Shown here: positions 9,250 to 19,593 of the stretch, one piece after another
How the letters are laid out: the number at the start of each line of letters is the position of its first letter
Numbering within the stretch: the first letter of the stretch is position 1
Virus record (IMG/VR): IMGVR_UViG_3300047094_001413
Coordinates: 1-43,340 of that record
DNA: 43,340 bases
Source: a virus
Reading direction: 5' to 3' (one strand)
Notes under the pieces: model-generated
The model's input: the letters and a program-made list of their open reading frames with translations, nothing else
Databases searched by the model: none
What the model was told of the DNA's origin: nothing
Translations under genes and position numbers: made by a program

Positions 9250-10833
9250 ATGGCAGCAATTATAACTGATTTATTGAGAGTTAAGAACGCTAGAAGTTTT
9301 ATTGATAAAATTAGAGACCCTAGCAATTCCTATTATACTTTTATTGGATTGCCCAACGCAACTGAAGTACAAGATAATTGGAATACTACTCCACCATCTC
9401 CAAGAGATTGTTTTGATGATACCAATTTTTATTGGGATACTATGATTGCTTTGAAAAAAATTGCTGCCGATGACATTAGACCAGTTGTTAGAAAGATACA
9501 ATGGGCTTCAGCAACAATTTATGATATGTACAGACATGATGTTAATAGAAATAACTTATCTAAACCATCAAATAAAACAAGTTTATATTCCTCAAATTAT
9601 TTTGTAGTAAATAGTGAATTTAGAGTTTATATTTGTTTAAATAATGGAATTGACCCAGAAAATCCCAATGGAAAACCATCTCTCGATGAACCAAAATTTA
9701 CGGATTTAGAACCAAGAGCTGCTGGAACCAGTGGTGATGGATATGTTTGGAAGTATCTTTATACAATCAGTCCAAGTGATGTTATTAAGTTTGATTCCTT
9801 GAATTTTATTCCACTACCAGTTGATTGGGAAACTAATTCTGATTATGTGACGATTAGAAATAATGCAGAAACAAGTGGACAATTAAAGACTGTTACTATA
9901 AAAAATAGAGGATACTTGGTTGGTCCTCCAAATACAACGTACACAAGAGTTCCAATTAAAGGTGATGGTAATGGTGCAGAATGTACAATTGTAGTTAACA
10001 ATGACGCAAAAGTAGAATCAGTAACAATTTCCAATGGGGGAAGTGGATATACTTACGCAAGCATTGATTTAATTGGAGGCAACGTTCCTACTGGGTCTCT
10101 TACACCAGTGTTTGATGTAATTATTCCGCCTCCTGGTGGGCATGGGTATGATGTATATAAAGAGTTGGGTGCAACAAATGTCTTGATTTATTCAAGAATT
10201 GAAAATGATGAGCAAAATCCAGACTTTGTGACAGGAACTTCTATTGCAAGGATTGGTATTGTTGAAAATCCACAAGCTTTTGAGTCTTCTACAGTAATTA
10301 CTGAAGATAGGGTCAGTTCTTTATATGCAATAAAATTAAAGGGTCTTGCACCAAATGTTGATGATTACAAGTTGACTACTTTTATACAAAATTCATATAT
10401 TACTCAAACTGTCGGAACAGGTGCCACAGCTATTGGTAGAGTGGTATCTTATGATGCTCAAACTGGAGTATTGAAGTATTGGCAAGATAGATCATTGGTT
10501 GGATTTAACACAGATGGAACTCAAAAATTAAATCCAACTTATGGTTATAAACTTAATGGTTTTACGCCAACTATTACTGCTGGAGGTTCCTTAAGAATTG
10601 TTGGAGGTTCTAAAGATCTTTATATTGATGATGGATTTGGAACTGATAGTAATCCTGGTATCAGTACTGTGATAAATAATAAGACCTACTACTTGGGTCA
10701 AACTTTTATCAAAGGTATAGCATCACCAGAAGTTCAAAAATATTCTGGAACCATTTTATATGTTGATAATAGACCATCCATTACCAGGTCTGTGAATCAA
10801 AGAGAAGATATCAAAGTTATTTTGCAATTTTAA
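9250..10833 (+). CDS. gp8: Baseplate wedge protein gp8
   Basis: A structural subunit of the baseplate wedge in T4-like contractile tails. The 527-residue product keeps T4 gp8 landmarks: GDGYVWKYLYTISPSD near residue 160 (T4 has GDGYVWEYLFEIPPD) and a C-terminus YVDNRPSITRSVNQREDIKV followed by ILQF, matching T4's MENRPPIIMAMDQTEEINILFTF region. T4 gp8 has 334 residues. Much of the extra length lies around residues 210-290, where two Gly-Tyr repeats occur (IKNRGYLVGPP and ISNGGSGYTYA), also seen in other virion proteins here. AGAAGG about 14 bases before the ATG is a loose ribosome site. The gene follows the giant protein by 34 bases and precedes the DUF4815 gene by 9 bases, so it is probably co-transcribed. 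Confidence 0.9.
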   Translation: MAAIITDLLRVKNARSFIDKIRDPSNSYYTFIGLPNATEVQDNWNTTPPSPRDCFDDTNFYWDTMIALKKIAADDIRPVVRKIQWASATIYDMYRHDVNRNNLSKPSNKTSLYSSNYFVVNSEFRVYICLNNGIDPENPNGKPSLDEPKFTDLEPRAAGTSGDGYVWKYLYTISPSDVIKFDSLNFIPLPVDWETNSDYVTIRNNAETSGQLKTVTIKNRGYLVGPPNTTYTRVPIKGDGNGAECTIVVNNDAKVESVTISNGGSGYTYASIDLIGGNVPTGSLTPVFDVIIPPPGGHGYDVYKELGATNVLIYSRIENDEQNPDFVTGTSIARIGIVENPQAFESSTVITEDRVSSLYAIKLKGLAPNVDDYKLTTFIQNSYITQTVGTGATAIGRVVSYDAQTGVLKYWQDRSLVGFNTDGTQKLNPTYGYKLNGFTPTITAGGSLRIVGGSKDLYIDDGFGTDSNPGISTVINNKTYYLGQTFIKGIASPEVQKYSGTILYVDNRPSITRSVNQREDIKVILQF

Positions 10834-10842
10834 TAGAGAATC

Positions 10843-13800
10843 ATGCCACAAGAAACTAATTTAAATGTATCTCCATATTTTGATGACTTTGATCCAAACA
10901 AAGGATATTATAAAGTACTTTTTAAACCAGGATTGCCAGTTCAATCTAGGGAATTAACTTCTTTACAATCAATTCTCCAAAATCAAATTGAGCAAGTCGG
11001 AACTCATTTGTTTAAGGAAGGATCTGTAGTAATTCCAGGTCAAATTAATTATAACAATACACTTTTTGCTGTAGAAATTGAGAAGGAGTACCTTGGAATA
11101 CCAATTTCCAGTTATGCAATTAACCTTGTTAATGTCTACATTAGAGGTCAATCTTCTAATGTAAAAGCAAAAATTGTTTCCACTGTTGGTCCAGAATATT
11201 CTACTAGAGGTTACTACACTTTATTTGTTAGTTATGTATCTACTGGTATAGATGGGAAAGAAGTTTTTGATGATAATGAAGTTTTATCTTTGGAATCAAA
11301 TCTTTCAACTTCGATTATAAATTTTCAGGCAGGACAAGGATTTGGAATTACTGCGGCAGTTGATTCAACTTCAATAGGTTCTGCAGTATTTTTATCTGAG
11401 GGTGTATACTATCTTAGAGGAACATTTGTAAAAGTATTTCCACAAACATTAATTCTTGATGCACATGGTCAATTTCCAACTTACAGAGTTGGTTTAGAAA
11501 TATTTGAAGAAATTGTAACATCTGGATTAGATTCAAGTCTTACAGATAATGCTAAAGGATTTAATAATTTCGCAGCTCCTGGCGCAGATAGATTAAAAAT
11601 AACTGCAGTTTTAACAAAAAAACCATTAGAATCTGAAAAAAATGAGAATTTTGTTGAACTCTTAGTATTAAGACAAGGTAATATACAACATATTGAAGAT
11701 AAATCTCAATATAATGAGTTAGCACAAGAGTTAGCAAGAAGAACTTACAATGAATCTGGTAATTTTTATGTAAAACCATTTTCTATTACTGCTAGAGAGT
11801 CTTTAAATAATAGAAAGGGCAATAACGGCATATTTTTAAAAGGTCAGTTAACGTACAATAATAATATTCCAGCAGAAGAGTTAGGAACATATAAAATATC
11901 TCCAGGAAAAGCTTTTATTCGGGGATTTGAAGTAGATTCAAGAACTATACATTATTTGGATTTTGAGAAAACAAGAACAACTAAAACTTTAGAAGATCAA
12001 GCAGTTAATTATTACACTGGTCCCACACTATCTTTAAATAGGGTTATTGGTGCTCCTAGAATTGGATTTAGTACATCATCAGTAATTAGTTTAAGGGACT
12101 CTAGAATAGGTGTTACTTCAACAACTGCTTCGGGAAAAGAAATAGGAGTTGCCAGAGTTTATGATTATGCTTTAGAGTCTGGTTCATATTCATCTGTTGT
12201 CGGTGACCTAAATGAATGGGACATCTCATTATATGATATCCAAACATATACTGATTTAACTTTGAATGAACCAATAACATTGAATGTTCCAACTTTTATA
12301 GTTGGAAAGTCAAGTGGAGCAACAGGACATTTAAAATTTAATACAACTACAGGAATTGTTACTGCATATTGTACAAATGGATCTTTTATTAATGGGGAAA
12401 AACTAATATTTAATGGTATTGATAGTAATAGAATAGTTACCTCTCCTGTAGAGTATAAAATATCTGATGTTAAGTCTCTTTATAGTTCTGTTGGAACTGG
12501 GCAAACATTTAATGGAGATACAAAATTATCTGATATTTTTTCAATTGGTGGAGTTAGTATCTCTGCAAAATCTGGAACTGCTCCAGGAGTGTCTACTGTA
12601 ACTAGTTCTGATTTTGATTTTAGAACTATTGCTAAAGTTGGGGATTTGGTATCATTTAGCAATCCACTTTTAGGAAGCACAAATGTAAAAACATATGCCA
12701 GAATTTCCAGTATTAATAGCAGTAATTCTATTGTTATTGCTGGGATAACTACAGTTGCAAATATCAATGATGGTGGACTTCCAACGTCTTCAATATCAGT
12801 CAATAATTTTAGTTTAATTGGAGCAAATTTAAGATCATCCATAGACAATTCATTATATACACCATTACCTAAAAAATTCATTGCTAATGTCGATCTAACA
12901 AAATCTACATTATCAATTAGAAAAGAATTTAATGTTATTATTACTGCAAATGCAACTAATACAATTCAAGCAGGGTCAAATGAAACCTTTTTACCATTTG
13001 ATGAAGAAAGATATGTTTTAATAAATTCTACTGGTGGATTTGAGGAACTAACTGAAGATAAATTTAGATTTAGTAATGGTGGAAAAGAATTAAGAATATT
13101 TGGTTTGAATGTTTCTGGTTCTGCAAGATTAATCGCAACACTTAGTAAAATAAATGTAACTAATAAGGTAAAATCTTTAAACAGAACTGGTTCAGTTATT
13201 GTTAATAAGTCTATACTTTCTGCATCTGGAATTGGTTCAACTACTTTAGATGATGGATTAGAATATGGTAGTTTTGGGTATGGTTTACGAGTTCAAGATA
13301 AAGAAATTTGTTTACTTGAACCAGATGTAACTAAAGTGTATGCTGTTTATGAGGCAAATGATACAAATAATCCCACTCTACCCTCTATAAGTTTATTTAA
13401 TCTTGATGGTCCAACTGGAAAGGTTGATGACTTTATTGTTGGCGAAGAATTAATAGGAACTACAAGTGGTGCTGTAGCACTTTATGTTGAAAAAGTTGGA
13501 ACTTCTACCATAGGATTAGTATATCTAAATGACCTTAGATTTGAAATTGGTGAGGTAATTAGGTCTGAGACTAGTGGAATTTCTGGTTCTATAAATGATT
13601 TTGATCCTGGGGATGAAAATATTATTGATAGGTTTACTTTGGATTCTGGTCAAAGAGAAACTATTTGTGATTATTCTAGGTTGGTAAGAAAACCAAATAC
13701 TAAAGAACCAAGAAGAAAGTTAAGAGTTATATATGAGTCTGCAACTTATAGTGATTCTACAGAAGGAGATATTACAACAGTTTCTTCTTATAACCAATTT

Positions 13801-16800
13801 AATTATTGTGATTTGCCATTAATTAAAAATAATGAAAGATTAACTGATGTACTTGATATACGTCCAAGAGTTCGTAAATTTAATTCAAGTTCAACTAGTT
13901 ATTCTCCATTTGAATTTTCCTCTAGAGCATTTGAAGATGCAACTAATTCATCTAAAAATATTTTAGCTTCGGATGAATCAATCATCCTTACATATTCACA
14001 CTATTTGCCAAGAATTGATAAACTGTTCTTGAAGATTGATGGTGGATTTCAATTGATTAAAGGAGTTCCTTCCGAAACTCCTTTACCTCCAATTGCTTTA
14101 GAAGACTCTCTTGAAGTTGCTACAATAAATCTGCCACCTTATATTTGTAGCACAGAAAATGTGCAAGTATCATTAAATGCCCATAAGAGATATAGAATGC
14201 AAGATATCTCTTTACTTGAAGATAGAATTAAAAATTTAGAATATTATACAGCGTTATCAATTTTAGAATCCAAAACAGAATCTTTATTCATTCCTGATGA
14301 AAGTGGTCTGACAAGATTTAAATCTGGAATTTATGTAGATAATTTTAGTGGAACTAAATCTCAACTTAAAATTGGTAAAGTTACCAATAGTATCGATCCT
14401 ATAAATCTTGAATTGAGACCATCTCACTTTACAACATCTATAGATCTTTTAGTTGGTTCAAAATCTCTTCTTGGTATAGGAACAACAGCAAGTCCAACAG
14501 CAGATCCTGCTTTTGTAACTGATATTATTGGTTCAAATATCAGGAGAACAGGTCAACTTATTACCCTAGATTATGGCGAATTTTTACAATTTGCACAACC
14601 TTTTGCAACAAGAGTTGAAAATGTTACTCCATACCTGGTTGTAACATATACTGGAAATATTCAATTATTCCCATCTTCTGATATTTGGGTAGACCAGGTT
14701 AGACTACAATCACTTAGGATAGATGTTGATGATTATACACAAACCAGATTACAATTAGAGTATGCTGGATATGATCAACAAACTGGTTTAGGTCCTATTA
14801 GATGGGGAGCATGGCAATCTACTTGGACAGGATCTAGTACATCGACAACTAGCAATACTGTTGTAACTGGTTCTAGTACACAAAATACTGGTAGTGCTTT
14901 AGTAACTACAAATCAATTACAAACTACAACAGTTGTTACTACAACAAGAACGGGCACAGAAAATAGATCTGGAAGTCAACTTAGAGTTTCTGAGCAAGTA
15001 CAAACTACAAATGAAGGGGATAGAGTTGTAAGTACCTCAACAATTCCATTTATGAGGTCTAGAAATATTGAATTCACTGGTAGGAAATTTAGACCATATA
15101 CAAGACTCTATGGATTTTTTGATGGTGAAGATGTAAACAATTTTATTATTCCAAAACTAATTGAAATTAGAATGCTTAGTGGTTCATTTACTGTAGGCGA
15201 ATTAGTTACTGGAACCATGACAACTGGTTCTACAACAGCAACAACAGGTTCTACACCATCTATAAGATTTAGAGTTGCAAACTCTAATCATAAATATGGT
15301 CCAATATCAAATCCTACTGATATTTTTGTTACAAGTCCATATGATGAAAGTTATACTATTCCTGCAAATTATTCGAGTTCTAGTATTTTGTTAAATGTCG
15401 ATACAAGAACTTTGGCAGAAAATAATCAATCATTATATAGTGGATTTATTCGCACTGGAATGAGGTTGAGAAGTGCTTCAGCTGAAGCAGAAGTTATTTC
15501 TGTTAGATTGTTTAGTGATAATGTAGGAACCGTTCTTGGTTCATTCTTTATACCAGATCCCAATCTACCTTCAAATCCATCTTTTGAAGTTGGAACAAAA
15601 ATCTTTAGATTAACATCACAGTCTTCAAATAGTTCTTTAGGTGGTTTAACATCAACTTCTGGACAAGAGGCATATTTTGCTTCTGGAACAATTAATAATA
15701 TGCAAGAAACGATAAGATCTACAAGAAAACCAAGATTTGATGTCGTTGCTTCAAGCGAAAGTAGACCCGCTACTGATGTTCAATCAACAACTACAGTTAG
15801 TAACTCTACTACCCAAAGTATTACGCCGCTTCCACCACCACCTCCACCACCACCACCATCTCCATCTCCACCACCACCAACACCTCAAGTTAGTTTCCCA
15901 GGAACTCCAGTTACACCTAGACCACCCACGCCGCCACCACCGCCGCCACCACCACCGCCACCACCACCGCCAAGAAATCCACCCGATCCCCCAAGACCAA
16001 GGGGTGGAAAAGATCCTCTTGCACAATCATTTACAGTTAATGATGAGGCTGGAGCATTCATTACGGGAGTAGATCTTTATTTCAGAACTAAAGACCCATT
16101 ACTGCCAGTAACTGTTCAGTTGCGTCCTATGGTTAATGGAGTTCCTTCTGACCAAATATATCCTTTTGGAGAAGCAGTTGTAGAATCTGATGATGTTATT
16201 GAAACATTTGACGCTACTAGACCAACTAGGGTTAATTTCCCATCACCAGTATATCTGCATACAAATACAGATCATGCTGTCGTATTGCTGTCAAATTCAA
16301 ACGAATACACAGTTTGGATTTCAAGAATGGGAGAGACTGATATTTCTACATTACTTCAACCAGAATCTAGACAAGTTATTGTTTCTGCTCAACCATATTT
16401 GGGGTCATTATTTAAATCTCAAAATGGATCATCATGGACACCAAGCCAATATGAAGATTTAAAGTTTAATCTTTATTCAGCATCGTTTATAGAAGAATCA
16501 GGAACAGTATCATTCTATAATCCAGAATTAAATACTGGTAATAAGCAAATTGCAACCTTAGTTAAGGACGCTTTGGAATTTGATGCTAAAAAACTTATTA
16601 TTAGCACAAATAATATTATCAACACATCTCCATTAGTTCTTGGAAATACTATTATTCAACAAAATACTACTGCTAGAGGTGATTATGTTGGTGTAGGAGG
16701 ATCTGCAACTGGTTCATTAGTTATTATTAATGCTGGTATTGGTTATACTCCATCGAATGGTACATCATTCACATTTAATAATGTACCACTAAGTTCTTTT

Positions 16801-18498
16801 AGTGGAAATGGTAAAAATGCTACTGCAGATATTACCATTGGACAGGCAAGTGGAGTAAATGGAGTTGCTCTTGCAGCAACAATACGAGATGGTGGATATG
16901 GATATCAAATTGGAGACGTGTTGACAGTTCCTTCAATTGGAAATGATTCTTTAGGTAGAAATCTTCAATTATCTTTATCAAATGTTGTTGGAGCAAATCA
17001 ATTAATACTCGATAATGTTCAGGGAGAATTTGAAATTAATGCTTCTAAACCATTACAATATATAAGTCCTACCACAGGAATAACTACAATATTAAATGCT
17101 ACTGGGTCAAACTCTGTTATAAACGATTTTGAATTAGCATCTCTTTCTGAAGATGGTTTACATATTAAAATAAATCATAAGAATCATGCTATGCACTCTA
17201 CAACAAACGTTGTTAGAATTAGTGGCGTTAAAGGAGATTCTAAACCAACAGTATTAACTGCTGATTATAATAATTCCGACTCTGGTCCGATTAGTATTGC
17301 AAATACTACTGGATTTGAAGTATTTGAAAATGTATCAATTGGTGCCACAAATCCAGGATATGCACTTTTGGATAATGAAATTATTTCATATACTGGTGTT
17401 GCAAATGGTCAATTAATTGGTATTACAAGATCTGTTGAGGGAACTGGAGCATTCAGTTATCCAAACAGAACTAGTATTCAAAAATATGAAAACAATGGCA
17501 TTTCATTAAGAAGAATCAATAAACTCCATTATTTACAAGATGCTTTAGTTGAAAGACCAGTAGACCTTGATAGTTATTATATTAGAATTAACACAAGTGA
17601 AAATGGAATAGATAGAAGTTCTGGGTCTTCCTTCCCTAAACTTTATATTAATTCATCGAAGTCTAGTGGTGGAGATGCTATTCAAGCAACACAAAATATA
17701 CAATATGAAACTGTAAATCCAATAGTTCAAACTATGGTTTTACCTGGAACATCAGTTAAGGCAACTTTAAAAGGAATTACTGGTACAAGTGTTGATGGTA
17801 ATGAAATCTCATTTGTCGAAACAGAGGCAACTCCAATTAATTTAAGTGAGGATACATATTTACCAGAACCAAGAATAATTGCATCTAGAGTCAATGAATT
17901 AACTCAAACAACTAATTTCCCAGGAAATAAGTCAATGGAGTTAACATTTACATTATCAACTTCAAATCCAAAAATCTCTCCTGTTATTGACCTTGATAGA
18001 ATTGGTATGGTTCTTATATCAAATAGAATTGATAGTCAAATAACAGATTATATAAATGACCCTAGAGTTTCCTCTATTACAGAAGATCCATCAGCATTCA
18101 TATATGCAAATAAACCAGTTGAATTGGAAAATGCAGCTACTTCAATAAAAGTTATATTTGCTGCATATGTTAACACATATAATGATGTAAGAGTACTCTA
18201 TTCAATTAGTAATGATCCATCTGTTGAACCAATTTATTATCCATTCCCTGGATATGATAATTTAGATACTAATGGAAATATTATTAATGTGGGTCAAAAT
18301 AGTGGTAAACCAGATAAAAATGTACCAAAAACTGACATTTTATCTGCAGATTCTGCAAACTTGGTATTTAGAGATTATGAATTTAGTATTGATGGATTAC
18401 CAGAATTTAGATACTTTAGTATTAAAATAATTGGTTCTTCAACAAATCAAGCATATCCTCCAAGAATTAAAGATTTAAGAGTAATTGCACTTGCATAA
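10843..18498 (+). CDS. DUF4815-type giant baseplate/tail-fibre protein
   Basis: A 2551-residue protein whose N-terminus (PYFDDFDPNKGYYKVLFKPG, then RELTSLQSILQNQIEQ and EGSVVIPGQ) matches the DUF4815 family of phage tail proteins as I know it. A predicted helical segment lies near residues 1113-1150 (RYRMQDISLLEDRIKNLEYY). A Gly/Ser/Thr-rich stretch and a poly-proline linker (residues 1662-1719) separate it from a C-terminal half that starts KDPLAQSFTVNDEAGAFITG. That half also holds Gly-Tyr repeats (INAGIGYTPSNG, IRDGGYGYQIGD) and a DNE-I-YTG--NG-L-GITRS module near residues 2145-2200 also seen in gp15. It occupies the place of T4 genes 9-12 and wac, so it may supply the outer baseplate and fibre attachment. 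The exact role is unknown. Confidence 0.75.
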   Translation: MPQETNLNVSPYFDDFDPNKGYYKVLFKPGLPVQSRELTSLQSILQNQIEQVGTHLFKEGSVVIPGQINYNNTLFAVEIEKEYLGIPISSYAINLVNVYIRGQSSNVKAKIVSTVGPEYSTRGYYTLFVSYVSTGIDGKEVFDDNEVLSLESNLSTSIINFQAGQGFGITAAVDSTSIGSAVFLSEGVYYLRGTFVKVFPQTLILDAHGQFPTYRVGLEIFEEIVTSGLDSSLTDNAKGFNNFAAPGADRLKITAVLTKKPLESEKNENFVELLVLRQGNIQHIEDKSQYNELAQELARRTYNESGNFYVKPFSITARESLNNRKGNNGIFLKGQLTYNNNIPAEELGTYKISPGKAFIRGFEVDSRTIHYLDFEKTRTTKTLEDQAVNYYTGPTLSLNRVIGAPRIGFSTSSVISLRDSRIGVTSTTASGKEIGVARVYDYALESGSYSSVVGDLNEWDISLYDIQTYTDLTLNEPITLNVPTFIVGKSSGATGHLKFNTTTGIVTAYCTNGSFINGEKLIFNGIDSNRIVTSPVEYKISDVKSLYSSVGTGQTFNGDTKLSDIFSIGGVSISAKSGTAPGVSTVTSSDFDFRTIAKVGDLVSFSNPLLGSTNVKTYARISSINSSNSIVIAGITTVANINDGGLPTSSISVNNFSLIGANLRSSIDNSLYTPLPKKFIANVDLTKSTLSIRKEFNVIITANATNTIQAGSNETFLPFDEERYVLINSTGGFEELTEDKFRFSNGGKELRIFGLNVSGSARLIATLSKINVTNKVKSLNRTGSVIVNKSILSASGIGSTTLDDGLEYGSFGYGLRVQDKEICLLEPDVTKVYAVYEANDTNNPTLPSISLFNLDGPTGKVDDFIVGEELIGTTSGAVALYVEKVGTSTIGLVYLNDLRFEIGEVIRSETSGISGSINDFDPGDENIIDRFTLDSGQRETICDYSRLVRKPNTKEPRRKLRVIYESATYSDSTEGDITTVSSYNQFNYCDLPLIKNNERLTDVLDIRPRVRKFNSSSTSYSPFEFSSRAFEDATNSSKNILASDESIILTYSHYLPRIDKLFLKIDGGFQLIKGVPSETPLPPIALEDSLEVATINLPPYICSTENVQVSLNAHKRYRMQDISLLEDRIKNLEYYTALSILESKTESLFIPDESGLTRFKSGIYVDNFSGTKSQLKIGKVTNSIDPINLELRPSHFTTSIDLLVGSKSLLGIGTTASPTADPAFVTDIIGSNIRRTGQLITLDYGEFLQFAQPFATRVENVTPYLVVTYTGNIQLFPSSDIWVDQVRLQSLRIDVDDYTQTRLQLEYAGYDQQTGLGPIRWGAWQSTWTGSSTSTTSNTVVTGSSTQNTGSALVTTNQLQTTTVVTTTRTGTENRSGSQLRVSEQVQTTNEGDRVVSTSTIPFMRSRNIEFTGRKFRPYTRLYGFFDGEDVNNFIIPKLIEIRMLSGSFTVGELVTGTMTTGSTTATTGSTPSIRFRVANSNHKYGPISNPTDIFVTSPYDESYTIPANYSSSSILLNVDTRTLAENNQSLYSGFIRTGMRLRSASAEAEVISVRLFSDNVGTVLGSFFIPDPNLPSNPSFEVGTKIFRLTSQSSNSSLGGLTSTSGQEAYFASGTINNMQETIRSTRKPRFDVVASSESRPATDVQSTTTVSNSTTQSITPLPPPPPPPPPSPSPPPPTPQVSFPGTPVTPRPPTPPPPPPPPPPPPPPRNPPDPPRPRGGKDPLAQSFTVNDEAGAFITGVDLYFRTKDPLLPVTVQLRPMVNGVPSDQIYPFGEAVVESDDVIETFDATRPTRVNFPSPVYLHTNTDHAVVLLSNSNEYTVWISRMGETDISTLLQPESRQVIVSAQPYLGSLFKSQNGSSWTPSQYEDLKFNLYSASFIEESGTVSFYNPELNTGNKQIATLVKDALEFDAKKLIISTNNIINTSPLVLGNTIIQQNTTARGDYVGVGGSATGSLVIINAGIGYTPSNGTSFTFNNVPLSSFSGNGKNATADITIGQASGVNGVALAATIRDGGYGYQIGDVLTVPSIGNDSLGRNLQLSLSNVVGANQLILDNVQGEFEINASKPLQYISPTTGITTILNATGSNSVINDFELASLSEDGLHIKINHKNHAMHSTTNVVRISGVKGDSKPTVLTADYNNSDSGPISIANTTGFEVFENVSIGATNPGYALLDNEIISYTGVANGQLIGITRSVEGTGAFSYPNRTSIQKYENNGISLRRINKLHYLQDALVERPVDLDSYYIRINTSENGIDRSSGSSFPKLYINSSKSSGGDAIQATQNIQYETVNPIVQTMVLPGTSVKATLKGITGTSVDGNEISFVETEATPINLSEDTYLPEPRIIASRVNELTQTTNFPGNKSMELTFTLSTSNPKISPVIDLDRIGMVLISNRIDSQITDYINDPRVSSITEDPSAFIYANKPVELENAATSIKVIFAAYVNTYNDVRVLYSISNDPSVEPIYYPFPGYDNLDTNGNIINVGQNSGKPDKNVPKTDILSADSANLVFRDYEFSIDGLPEFRYFSIKIIGSSTNQAYPPRIKDLRVIALA
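15826..15999 (+). repeat. Poly-proline linker encoded by CCA/CCG repeats
   Basis: Codes for residues 1662-1719 of the DUF4815 protein. There are runs of 9 and 14 consecutive prolines, separated by a short Ser/Thr/Pro stretch and followed by RNPPDPPRPRGGKD. The DNA is a near-microsatellite of CCA, CCG and CCT and strikingly GC-rich in an AT-rich genome. It probably forms a stiff extended linker between the N- and C-terminal halves. Translating 14 prolines in a row is expected to need host elongation factor P. Confidence 0.9.
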
Positions 18499-18499
18499 C

Positions 18500-18727
18500 A
18501 TGAACGACAACTATCACGTAAAGGTAGAAAATCACAGCAATCTCGTAAGAGATATTCGTAGCAATGCAATTATTAATACTGATAAAAAAGGATATGACCA
18601 TTATAAATCTTTGAAAAAAACAAAGTCTTTGGAAAAAATGAGGATGGATCAAATTGAGTCTGATTTGTCCTCTTTAAAAAATGACATTAATGAAATTAAA
18701 GATTTATTGAAATCATTATTAAAATAA
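18500..18727 (+). CDS. Small coiled-coil protein between DUF4815 gene and gp13
   Basis: Encodes 75 residues. I chose the ATG at 18500 because it comes one base after the upstream TAA, the usual tight spacing here. The N-terminal part reads NYHVKVENHSNLVRDIRSNA, and the C-terminal third (QIESDLSSLKNDINEIKDLL) is a heptad-rich amphipathic helix that should form a coiled coil. It is followed by gp13 after 22 bases. I recall similar small ORFs at this place in marine T4-like phages, but I cannot assign a function. A trimeric or dimeric structural accessory is possible, and its site corresponds roughly to T4 wac. That is position only, not homology. Confidence 0.75.
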   Translation: MNDNYHVKVENHSNLVRDIRSNAIINTDKKGYDHYKSLKKTKSLEKMRMDQIESDLSSLKNDINEIKDLLKSLLK

Positions 18728-18749
18728 TAATCAATAAAGGTACTAAAAC

Positions 18750-19589
18750 ATGGCTCAACCAACATCTAGACAAGAACTTATAGATTACTGCAAGAGAAAA
18801 CTTGGATATCCAGTCCTTGAAATAAATGTTGCTGATGAGCAGATTGAAGACTTAGTTGATGATGCCTTGCAATTTTTTTATGAGCGTCATTTTGATGGAG
18901 TAACCCAAACTTATCTAAAGTATCAAGTAACTCAAGAAGATATTGATAGGGGACGAGCTAAATTTGGTGGTCCTGGAATAGCAGTAACTTCAACAACAAC
19001 TAATATTGTTGGTGTTGCAAAAACTTTTAATTACTTTGAAACAAGTAACTATATTCAAATACCACCTCATGTAATTGGTGTTAATAAGGTTCTTAGTTTT
19101 GAGGGTTCTAATTCATTATCAAGCGGAATGTTTAGTATTAAATATCAATTATTTTTGAATGATATTTACTATTGGGGGTCAGTTGAATTATTGACATATT
19201 CAATGGTTAAAAGATATTTGGAAGATATTGATTTCTTATTGACAACGCAAAAACAAATTAGATTTAATCAAAGACAAGATAGGTTATATCTTGATGTAGA
19301 CTGGTCTGCTATTACTCCAGGACAGTATCTAATTATAGATTGTTATAGAATCTTAGACCCTACCGAATCTCCAAGAATTTGGAATGATTCCTTTTTAAAA
19401 CCATACTTAACAGCATTAATTAAAAAGCAATGGGGACAAAACCTCATAAAATTCCAAGGAGTTAAATTACCAGGTGGCGTGGAATTAAATGGAAGACAGA
19501 TTTATGATGATGGTGAAAAGGAATTGAGTGAAATTATGTCGAAGATGTCATCAACTTATGAATTACCACCATTAGATATGATAGGTTAA
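18750..19589 (+). CDS. gp13: Neck protein gp13
   Basis: A head-completion (neck) protein which, with gp14, seals the portal and forms the site where the tail docks. The 279-residue product (T4 gp13 is 309) opens with SRQELIDYCKRKLGYPVLEI and continues with the acidic helical segment DEQIEDLVDDALQFFYERHF, characteristic of this family. AAAGG about 10 bases before the ATG is a good ribosome site. It is followed by gp14 four bases after its stop. Unlike gp14 and gp18 it has no Gly-Tyr repeat insert. Gene order gp13-gp14-gp15-gp16-gp17 is exactly that of T4, which strongly supports the call. Confidence 0.88.
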   Translation: MAQPTSRQELIDYCKRKLGYPVLEINVADEQIEDLVDDALQFFYERHFDGVTQTYLKYQVTQEDIDRGRAKFGGPGIAVTSTTTNIVGVAKTFNYFETSNYIQIPPHVIGVNKVLSFEGSNSLSSGMFSIKYQLFLNDIYYWGSVELLTYSMVKRYLEDIDFLLTTQKQIRFNQRQDRLYLDVDWSAITPGQYLIIDCYRILDPTESPRIWNDSFLKPYLTALIKKQWGQNLIKFQGVKLPGGVELNGRQIYDDGEKELSEIMSKMSSTYELPPLDMIG

Positions 19590-19593
19590 TCAT

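Noticed and set aside
15784-16026. Trp/Arg-rich ORF on the - strand
   Set aside because: It is the complement of the CCA/CCG poly-proline repeat; composition, not coding.
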